Positions 12,501-24,700 of a DNA stretch of 64,000 nucleotides are shown here, piece after piece. Below the pieces are notes generated by a model. It was not told the origin of the DNA and did no database searches. It was given only the letters and a program-made list of their open reading frames with translations. Source of the stretch: Patella vulgata. Lineage: Eukaryota; Mollusca; Gastropoda; Patellidae. Every line of letters starts with the position of its first letter. Positions within the stretch are counted from its first letter, which is position 1. Location: NCBI RefSeq assembly GCF_932274485.2, contig NC_065887.2, positions 43,419,201-43,483,200 on the forward strand, given 5' to 3'. The position numbers and the translations under genes were made by a program.

Positions 12501-15500
12501 TATTCTAGGGATAACTCTAGATTTACTTGGCAGCTAATAAAAGGATCACTGGGTAGAAGTCTTTTTCAATAAATATGTTCTGATTTTTATATCTATAGCT
12601 ACACAAGAAGAGACAAATCACCAATCGATATGACAAATAGAGACAAATCACCAATCGATCTGACGAGAAGAGACAAATCACCAATCGATCTGACAAATAG
12701 AGACAAATCACCAATCGATCTGACGAGAAGAGACAAATCACCAATCGATCTGACGAATAGAGACAAATCACCAATCGATCTGACGAAAAGAGACAAATCA
12801 CCAATCGATCTGACGAGAAGAGACAAATCACCAATCGATCTGACGAGAAGAGACAAATCACCAATCGATCTGACGAGAAAAGACAAATCACCAATCGATT
12901 TGAATACAGTTTTGTCACAGATCATCTGCTACACTGGATTTGTACCTTGCATTACACCCCCCCTCATATAGGACGAATATCTTAAGTTGAAATTTTTTGT
13001 TGTACGTTTTGTAGCCTATTAAACAGTTTATTTACCTCTGGCAGTTGTGAGATAAAGTCGTGGGCGTTGGCTTTACGTGTGGCTTGTTCGATCTCAGCAT
13101 CAGTGACATCATCTCGACCGTATCTAATATTCTCTGCGATTGTGGTAGCGAATAATGTAGGTTCTTGACTAACAATTCCTATATGTTTTCGTAACCATTC
13201 AACATTTAGATCTTTCAAATCATTACCATCAATTGTAATCTAAGAAAATAAAATAAACACTGTTAAACAAAGACTGTTAAACAAAGACTGTTAATTTTAA
13301 TATAATATGAAGATTGTTGCTATTGTTTAATAAAGATAGGCTGCCAGGCAACGAAACACACACCCACAGCAGGTAAATTGTCCGGCGAATTTTTCTAGGT
13401 AATGGGGGACATTTACAAGACAATTTCATACGTGTCAGTTTAGAATTTTCATTCTTTCAGTGTTAAAAAAGTTCAATGAACTGAAACAAGGGCCTTAACT
13501 CTGGAAGTTGTTGGAATTCGACAAGACTTTTTCATTTTACTAACTCATATAGTGCATATTAATTTCCTACAGATTGGATGATAACTTTTGTCCATAACTC
13601 TCGGAAGTAATTGACAGAAATTGGTGAAATTCAATAGGATTATTTGTTTCACTATTATAAATGATGAATATAAATTTCATGCAGATCAGATGATCACTTT
13701 TGTCTTCACAAGTAGCAACAACGGTAAAAAGCACAGTCGGCTCTAGAGAGAAAAAAGCGAGAAATAAGGTTTAACATCAACTCCACATAAACTAAGAATT
13801 GTTGTCATTTGCAGTACGTTCAAAACCAAAAAAGCTTTCAAAAATCAGAATCAAAATTGCAGATGAATATCGATTTGAAGGTTTTTTCTAAAATCCAATA
13901 TGGCGGCCAATCGGTTGAAAATGTTATGGAACAAGGTCTCTGAAAATGAAAGATAATATCGGAAGTTTCCAGGAGCCGTCACACAAATTTTAAATATACC
14001 ATGGTCAATGTGAAACTTACAGCGCCATCTTGTGGATCATAGAATCTCTGCAATAATTGAACTGTTGTAGACTTTCCACATCCACTTGATCCAACGAGAG
14101 CTATAGTCTGTCCTTGTTTCAGCGTAATATTAATACCATTTAACACCTGTAACATTAAACACATCACTTAATTTAATATAATAATGTTTTGTAATTTATT
14201 CATATAAAAAGAATCATTCACAGTCATAATACAATATAAGAAGAATAGCTCAGTCATAATACAATATAAGAAGAATAACTCACAGTCATAATACAATAAA
14301 GAAAGAATTGTTCAAAGTCATAATACAATATAAGAAGAATAGCTCACAGTCATAATACAATATAAGAAGAATAGCTCACAGTCATAATACAATATAAGAA
14401 GAATAGCTCAGTCATAATACAATATAAGAAGAATAGCTCAGTCATAATACAATATAAAAAGAATAGCTCACAGTCATAATACAATATAAGAAGAATAGCT
14501 CAGTCATAATACAATATAAGAAGAATAGCTCACAGTCATAATACAATATAAGAAGAATAGCTCACAGTCATAATACAATATAAGAAGAATAGCTCAGTCA
14601 TAATACAATATAAGAAGAATAGCTCAGTCATAATACAATATAAAAAGAATAGCTCACAGTCATAATACAATATAAGAAGAATAGCTCACAGTCATAATAC
14701 AATATAAGAAGAATAGCTCAGTCATAATACAATATAAGAAGAATAGCTCAGTCATAATACAATATAAGAAGAATAGCTCAGTCATAATACAATATAAGAA
14801 GAATAGCTCACAGTCATAATACAATATAAGAAGAATAGCTCAGTCATAATACAATATAAGAAGAATAGCTCACAGTCATAATACAATATAAGAAGAATAG
14901 CTCAGTCATAATACAATATAAGAAAAATAGCTCACAGTCATAATACAATACAGAAAGAATTGTTCACAGTCATAATACAATATAAGAAGAATAATGACTT
15001 ACCTTGACATCTTTTCGTGAAGGATAAGTAAAATGTATATTCCTGAACATGACATCACCTGTTATAGAAGAGGGTTTTCGTCCCTCGGTAGAATAACTAT
15101 CAATCAAGGGTACCTGAAACACACACAACATAAAAAAATCTTTATACATCGCAACCTCAAACCAAAACAATAACATATGTTTCATCAAATATACTCTATA
15201 TGAATTAAGCACGTTATTTATTAAAGTTAATTTGAAAATGAAATGGAGTTTATCGTCCTATTTTTCTGCAATGTACTATGAGGGAAATTTTGCCTGGACA
15301 CTGATGCTACGGCCTACTCTTATTTCAAATTCCAAATGTCAAGAGATGTTTTACGTGCACGTCAGTGTGTACACAGGACCTCAGTTTTCCTCCCATCAAT
15401 CGACTTTATGTTGTCCCTTGCAAGGCCCTCCTACACCACTGACAAGGGGCAACCACGCTGAGTATTACCTGGTCAATAAGCTTGAATATAACAAAGGCAG

Positions 15501-15711
15501 CACCACGGCCAGTAGAGAACGCCTGGATACCAGGACTAGCGTTTCCTAGAGAAAATGCACCAATCAACACAGAGAAAAATACCTGAAATAAGAAAAATAT
15601 AGATATTATACAACACCTGGCTTCTTAACACCTGTTAAATTAGGATTCAGACAGCTTAATCCACGTTAAAATACTCTCAAAATGTTCAGTAGATACTCTC
15701 CCATATACTCA

Positions 15712-15778
<67 letters not shown>

Positions 15779-18700
15779 AAATTTCACACAGATCTGAAGA
15801 TAATTTTGTGGTTAGAGCGTTCACAGAGTTTGACAAAGTGAAACAATGGCCATAGCTTTAGAGGATGCATATAACTTTCATACAGATCAGATGAAAAGTT
15901 TTGTTCCTTAGAGCATTCACAGGGTGAAACAAGGGCCATAACTCCAGAAGAAATTAATAGAAATTATTGAAATTAAATAGGCTTCTTCATCACACTGATG
16001 ACAAAAAAATATGTTAATTTCAAAACAATCAGATGATAAATGCAGTCTTTAGAGAGTACACAAAAAAATTGTGGACAATGGACGGATGGAACAACAGAGG
16101 CAACAGCAATATACAACCACATTTCCAGGACAAAAAAAACGACGATTGTGGCTCTTAGGAAGTAATATTCTGAACAAAGATTGCCGTCCCTAACCCTAAC
16201 CTTAGCCAACCCACAATCAATACGACTTTTTTAAGTTTGACCTAGATTAAATAACTTACGATCAACATTTTACCGACGGTGTAGTTCGTCGGTTCCTCTA
16301 TAGTCAACTTTCCTCCGTACCAGAATCCTAGGGCATACGCGGCAAATATGGCAAACCACACAAACCCCATAGCAATACCATTCGTCATTCCTTTCTTTAT
16401 ACCAAACTTCTTGGCATCAATTAAATTATCAGAATATCTACAAGAATTAAAATATAAGGTTTAAAGATACTTTCCCAGAAAATAAAAGTATGTCAAATTT
16501 GGTATATATGGAAAGTATAGACACCCAATCTTACTAGAAAAATACTGGATTACCCGAAAAACGCCCATGGGGCAAGCACTGGGTAAAATTGTCAGGGTAT
16601 CACTAACTGGCAACCCGACTGTTATCTGCCAGCTTATTGTGTGAGAGATTAAGTGAGGGAGCGGTTGTTATTTCTTGATCAAATGGTTAGGCGGTTTTGG
16701 CAACATTGAGGGGTGTCAACGTACAAAAGTCTCTGCAATTAAACAGCGGAAAAAGAAGTTGACAGAAATAATTAAGAATTTACTTAGGCCTCAATATGTA
16801 TGGTAAATGTACAGTAAGTAATGATAAATACATTCTAAAAAATGGACCTTCCGACAATGAAGCTATAGATATCCCCGGCAAATACAATGTTTTGAGTGGG
16901 AATTGAAGCAAATTTTTGATAGATCTGTTACTTTGAATATGTTTTTAGTCTAAATATATCATCAAATCACAAAGTTTGTACGCAGGAACGTATCTTTAAT
17001 TCTTTATACACTCTCAACTGTTTGAATCCGGTTCAACAGCTTGAATTTAAAGATAATAGGCGGACATGTTTAAATTTGTATGGCATACCTTTCAACCTCT
17101 GTTTTTTGTCCACCAAAAGCTACGACGGTTCTTATACTACTCAACACTTCTTCCGCTATCGAACCAGCTTTAGCATACGCCTTTAATTCCTTGCTTGTTA
17201 AACTAGCCGCTAACTGAAAATACAAAATACATCGACATCAGTGAATACCTTGTTTATAATACATCCACATTAAATATCTTAATCAGTGAATACCTTGTTT
17301 AAAATATGTGCCTTGCAATATTATCAAAGTAAAATGTGGTACTGTTAAATCAAATTAAAATTATGTATTTATTTTGTTTAATTTTTATGGTTTTTGAAGA
17401 TCTAACATACACATTCAGAGCTGACGGATGTGGCTAGAAGATACAGACGTTGAAGATATCATTATAAGATTTAATACAGTATACCAGTTGTTCTTATATT
17501 CTATACCTATATACCTACCTTGCTCATTATACCTGCAGCCACTACAAGAGCAGGACTGATAGCTAATATAACTAATGTCAGTTTCCATCCGTAAATAAAG
17601 CCCACGATAAAACCAGCTAGAAACGCAGACAGCCATTGTACAGATGAACTCATTTTATCACCAAGACCATCCTGTATTTTATTAATATCACTGAAAACAT
17701 ATAATTTATTTTACATTTTTATGGTTCTGATGTTTCCACACTATAAACGATCTACAAATATTCAGAATATCTGCTGTTTGGATGACTGTGTTATGCACAA
17801 GACCATAAAGAGAAAAAGAAATGGGGTTTAATCTCCACTTGACACAAACTATAGGTCATTTCAGGACTAACATATTGTTCAATTTCATTTCAATAATTCG
17901 ATTGTGTCTAGGGATCTTTATTTAGCAGTGGGAGGAAACCGGAGGACTCAGAGAAAAACCCTGACGTTGGACAGGGGACCCTACTCCTTGTCACGCACAA
18001 GCAGGGAATCGAAACCAAGCCACAAATAAAGAAAACAGTTGACAATGTCTTTACAGGATTTGAACATTAGTATTTTTATTGGTTGCTTATATCTAAGGTC
18101 AAACCATTTTAATTTTTAGTTGATCAATATATAACATACTCAATTCCTGTGTGGGACATTTTGTTAAAATTTTAACACTTAAATATTTGGAATTAAGAGT
18201 TACAAGAAAAGCAACTATATACTTTTTGCTTTTTTAAGAAATTCAAATACATGTGGCCTTAGAATGTGCAATAATGATAAAAATTGTCAGGGGTTAAGGA
18301 TACCTTCCTGGGAATGTAAAAAGACAAACACCCATTTCAATTGTTAGGAGAAACACGATGTAGCGTTTTCATAACACTGGATTAAAGTTGTAATTTCATA
18401 TTTTTAAGTTATATTTTTAAAATTTAGTAAAATAAAGCCTAAAAATAGATGGTATCTATAAACAGTCCTACCTTGTTAAATAGAAATCCTATTAATTGTA
18501 TAAATCACTATTGCCAGTTGAGAAATTGGCAAAAATATCATTTCCATGGGGGAAATAGAAAAACAAGGGAGGTAATTGTGTTATTATTTCCGGTGTCAAA
18601 GGATTTTTAAGTGGGAGAATAATACCTATGATCGTATAATAGTGAGTTGACAACCTACTGAGCAAAAGACATAGAAATAATTATGTTTTGACTTTCTTAG

Positions 18701-21700
18701 AAAATATGAAATTATCGCTTTAAATGTCACATTAAGTACTCCAAAATGTAAATTTTAAGCTAGCACTGTAAGTTTTGCTATTTGGGGTCATAAACTACAT
18801 ATTAATCTCCAAAAAAATATCAATTTTATTTAGTAACAGTTTTCCAAACTTGGCCCAAAAGCATGATAATAATGGGTGCTGATGACAACATAAGTCAAAT
18901 TTTCTCAAGGGCCTGACATGGATAGCCGTTTTGTCAGAGAGGTCTGAACCTTCAAGAGAACCAACAAACAAATAAACTTACTCTGCTAATCTGGAATTCA
19001 GTTCTCCGGAATCATGTGTATCAAACCATCCAATCTCTTGTCTCATAACATTACGGAAAAACGACAAACGGATTCGATGGGCTTGTCTTTCAGCTGATGT
19101 CATCCAGAAACAAACCTGGGCGTATCCCAATACAAACACACACACAGCGATAACTAAAACACAAGATATTTCCGCTATTAGTTCAAAATACATTGCACTG
19201 ATTTTAAAATATTACTGTCAAAGATCCTCTATTTCATTCCACTTCAGTGCACCGGTATCCTGTCTAAAATTCAAATTTTTTAGCTTAAAATTAAGATGAA
19301 AAGGATTAGACTCTATACCCAGGGTTTAATTTTTATGGCCAGTTGTGCAGGGAGGCAAATTTTGCCTTGGTGGACCGTGTTTTTTTTATGGCCAGATGTG
19401 CAGGAAGGAGAAATTTGCCTCGGTGGACCGTGGTTTTTTTTATGGCCAGTTGTGCAGGATGGAGAATTTTGCCTTGGTGGACCATGTTTTTTTTATGGCC
19501 AGATGTGCAGGATGGAGTATTTTGCATCCGTTGACCGTGCTTGTCAATGATGCAGGATTTCTGATTTGGTACTTACTGATAAAATATATAGAATATTGTC
19601 CCATTTTATCTAACAGTTGATTACTAAGTTGATCGGAGTATGTTGCACATGTTATATTACCTCCAGTATAATTAGCTAGCTGAGGACAATTATTCCTGAA
19701 ATAATCACCAACAAATTATTATAATATGACTCAAGTAAAACACTTCATCAGAGATAATACAACTAGAGTAAAACACTTCATCAGAAATAATATCATGGTA
19801 ATACCCTCCACAAAAACCATCATGGCAGCGTTACAACATCATAAAGATTGGATGATAACATGTGAGCGATCACAAGGTTCAATATAGTGAACCAAGGGCC
19901 ATAACTCTTGAAGTTATTAACAGATATTGCTGAAATTCTATAGGCTTTTCAATTTACTAATCTAAATAATGCATATGAATTCATTACAGATCAGATGATA
20001 ACTTTTGTCGTTCAGGGTTCAAAAAGATGAAATAAGGGCCATAACTGTAGAAGTTATCAATATGATATTTTTTATCTAAATAATGCATATAAATTTAATA
20101 CAGATGGAATGATAATTATCTCCTGTATATGACATGTAGATATTGAACGTTATATTTGTGGGGTCTAAAACAACAATATACTTCCATAAATAAAAATTAT
20201 CACTTCCTTCGTATTCATGGATCACATGACAAAATGGTCACTGTGTCAGAATATTAGTATCTTATGTCACACGACCCTGCGTTTTTTTACTGCTCTAAAT
20301 ACATATCATATCAGATGATAACTTTAGTCATTCAGTTAAAAAATTAGTGTCTTTCATGGTCAATGCAAGTTGTATGAAATGAAATGGGGTTTAACATCCT
20401 ACAAATCTGCTCCGAACTGGGTTAATGAAGACGGACATACACCATACAGAGTGCTATGAGGGAAATTTTGCCCGGACAGCGGCATTACGGCCTACTCTTA
20501 TGTCAAATTCCAACTGTCAAGGGATCTTTTACGTGCATGCCAATGTGTACACGGGACCTCGGTTTTTCATCCCATCCAAACAGCAGTACTTGTCAGGCCC
20601 TCCGTCCTGAAACACTGACAAGGGGGAACCACTTGGGTCCATAAGCTAAAAACGTGATATTTCATTTAATCATGGACAATTATCCAGAAAGTTACAGCCC
20701 TATGCGCGTTATCGAAAGAGACCGAGATCTTTGGAATACAAACATACATTTATGCTTTAAGTTTTATTAAAATGGGATAAAAGTTTTGACCTCTTAGAAT
20801 GGCCACAAACAAACATGAACGGACTTATTTTCTTCTCAGCGAAGTTATGAGTAATGTATAATCCTGATGTATAATTATCCTTTGAAGAAGACAGGGATAA
20901 AAGCGAAGTTTGTGTCAAAATATCACTGTAAAATAAATATAATGTGTGACTTCTTGTTGGTGTGGATAACCGGTTAAAGTAAACTTTGTTTGTCAAATCC
21001 AATCTCACAAAGTAGGATTCCATTTAGTACAGTTGTAATATTTTGAGTTTCCTGAAAAATTGACGAAATCTACATGATTTTGGAAACATGTCAGTGATAT
21101 GTTTGTCAGGCACTATCTGTGTCATGTCAGGCACAACCTGTGTCATGTCAGGCACAAATTTTGCAGTTACGTCCAGGCTACTAACGAAAATTACTAAATG
21201 TAAGCTTACATATTCACCAATGCAGACAGACAACAAGCCCCACAGAAGTTCAGAAAATACGAAATGGAGTTTAACGCCATGCTGTTGTCGGGGTACTGAA
21301 GCTGGACATACGTCATGCAGTGTGTTATAATGGAAGTTTGTTCAGACAGCAGCGTTTCACTCAACTGGCTACAGTTCTTTGATGTAAACAACATGAACAC
21401 ACAAAAGTAAACCAACCTGAGTGAATAAATCAACACCATGATAACTTACATTAGTATAGATGGGTCTTTTATAACATCAGTAGCTGTTATATTGATACTT
21501 GATAGAAAACCAGCCACAAATGGGTCAGCTAGAAAATTTGCAAAAAGTGCAGAATTTACAAAGAGATCGATCATATCCCCAAACACTATAATCATAACAG
21601 GAAAAGCAGCTCCATGAATAACGGCTGCAATACTTCCAAATATCATCAATAATCTGTCAGTACAATCCGCAAACCGGAACTGAAAATAAAAATGCCCAAA

Positions 21701-24700
21701 AAATCATTTTATAAATTCTTTAAAAATTACAAACAATAGGATCTTTATTATTGGATGTAAAACTGACCACAACAATCACTGGTTTATATTGGATGTAAAC
21801 TGACCACAACAATCAGAATCAGGTCACAGGAAGAACACAACAATCACTGGTTTATATTCAGAATCAGGTCACAGGAAGAACACAACAAGCAGTTGCCATG
21901 CAAGATATGCCCACATTTTGCAAGAGATGGACAGAAAACAAGCTAAAATAAAAAGCGATTTTTCATACAATCAGGGAACATAATCCAGGAAGTTATGGTC
22001 TGATAAGCGTGAATATCAAATGGAATCGAAATCTCTGGGATATAAATACATATTTTAAGTTTAAAAAAAAAAAAAAGATAAAAATTCTAACCATGGTATT
22101 ATCAAAAGGAACCGAGATCTTTGGGTTATAAACATACATTTAAAGTTCCATCTAAAGTGGATAAGAATTGTGACCTCTCGAGTGTCCACAAGGTAAAGGC
22201 GTGATTTTTCGTACAATCGGGGCCATAATCTATGAAGTTTTGATCCCATACATGCTAATATCAAAAGGGATCGAAATCTTTTGGAGATATGTCCACAAAG
22301 AAATCGAGGGCGGACGGACTGGGCGACAACAATATAGGTCCACATAACAAGAGATTTTATTATATATGATAATGATAATTTATTCTATATAGCCCATTCT
22401 TCACATTGTAATTTCTTTTTTTTTAAAAAAAACTCCTCAAGTGCATTTAGTTTGCCTTCAACTATGAGTGTGAAAACTGAACAGCCATGTTTTTAAGCAA
22501 GACATGAAAAGAAATAGGGATGGAGAAAGTTTAACATGTTGAGGATGAGATGGTGTGGTATGAAAGTGTTAAATTTCATCATGTGTATACTATCCGCATG
22601 AAGATTTCTAGTCAGTTTATATGAAACCATTAAGACTTGTAGGTAAACTCGTCTAATGTAAATTTATCAATAGCCTGATATGTTGAAGAAAGCATCTTAA
22701 AATTTATCCTTTCTTTCACCCAAAGCCAATGAATTTAAAATGGTAACTGGCTCGAGCTTCAACAACAAACTAACCCTTGATACACGATATATCAACACTC
22801 CATGATACACACTCAAAAAATAATTTGTAACTGACAAAAGGCTACAACAATTTAAAATATTTTTATATCCCGTCTTAAATTAGTTTTATATTTAAATGTA
22901 AGTTCGAAAAACAAATTATATTTCAACTTTTCTCATTTTAAAACGTGATTAAGAGATTGTAGGTTGAAGATTTTTGTTTTCAAATTTCTGAAAATAGAAT
23001 AAAATTCTTCTCACCATTTCTAGTGCACCAACCATATCTGGAGCTTTTTTCTCTTTCTTCCCACTGGCACCATCTTTAATTTCTACAGCTGGATCAACTT
23101 TATTAACACCTAGAGAAATATTACAATATAGTCAATATCATTCAACCCACCGGTATCTTAATGTCAGAAATGAAATGAGAGAGAGAAATGGGGTTTAACG
23201 TCCACTCAACACAAACTAGGTCATTTCGGGACTAACATATGGTTTAATTTTATTTCACTAATTCGCTTGCGTGTAGGGGTCTTTAGCAGTGGGAGGAAAC
23301 CGGAGGACCTGAGAAAACCCACGAGGTTGGACAAACGACCCTACCCCTTGTCACGTACAACCGGGGAATCGAAAACCACGCCAGTTGACTCAATAACAGG
23401 TCTTATGATACAGCGTGCACGTACTAACCATTCGGCCATCCAACCCCCCCCCCCCCCCCGAAATGAAATGGCCATTGACATCCTACTTGTCTGAATAAAA
23501 TGGTCTAAGGATCTGAATAACTAGACAGGCCCTCCATCTTACACCAGACAGGGAGTGAATCCAGATAAACATGGTGGGAGTGAAAATCAATAGAAACCAA
23601 TGTTTTGAGGGTCATAATGTACTGTTAAAACTAAATGACTTTAACAAATTTTGGATGAGAAACTGTCTTGATTGAATGGAAGCTACTATATTTGTTTGTG
23701 GGTAGTTATTTATCAAGGATGATGACAGCTTGATATTTAGAAGTGTAATGTTACCATTCATTTCTACAGCACTGGTGTTAGTATTACCATTTCTTGTCCG
23801 TATTTTACCTGCAATACACAGTAAAATTATCTATATATATATCATTCTTTTTATCAAAAACTTTAAATTAAATAAAAGAAAAACTAAAGTCAGTGTCCTA
23901 GCCTAAACACAAACAAAATGGGAAATCCCTGGGTCAAGATGCCATGGCCATAAACTCTGGGAAAGTTGAGTCTCGAGTCGTAAAAAGACTAATGGCTGCT
24001 TCAAGTTAGAGGGCTGCAGCCTACTCTTATATCGAATTCCAACTGTCAAGGGATCTTTTATGTGCATGCCAATATGTACACAGAGCCTCGTTTTTTTATC
24101 CCATCCAAAGGACTATACATTGTCCCTTGCCAGGCCCTCCAGCCTACACCAGAGTTTATGAGAAGGACTGGATAAAAACAAACTCATGTTCTTCAGTTTA
24201 AAATTCAAGACAATTGACAAACAGGGACATGTATAATACATTCACTGATTCACGTTATCAGTCGACACTGCCGGTAGTTTTAATCACTTGAAAATTACAA
24301 TATCAGTCCAATTACTGTTCATTTCCATTCCAAATTCACAACATCAGACATCCTCTACCGATGTCACAGAGCTAACTGTACACAGACAGCGTAAGTTTAG
24401 TATGCCTCTACCGATGTCACAGACCTAGTTGTAGACAGACAACGTAATATCTCAATTCAGAGTGCAGCAATTTGACTGAAATTTTCAGCATATTCTCTTG
24501 AAGGTGTCTATTTTAAAATATTATAGCAAGATCTGTCAGCTCTTCAACTAATCTCCCATAATGTCAATTTAATGTGACTACTTTTTAACATGGATCTAGC
24601 AATAAAAAAATCTGATATTGTCCAAGAAATGGAAATAATGATCAGCAACTTCAATGAAATATTGAAATAAAATAGAAACTTATTGGACATGAAAAACGAC

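Noticed and set aside
12523-12971. Overlapping open frames on both strands encoding repetitive peptides
   Set aside because: They are produced by a 30-bp minisatellite whose length is a multiple of three. The peptides are pure repeats and the array lies in an intron.
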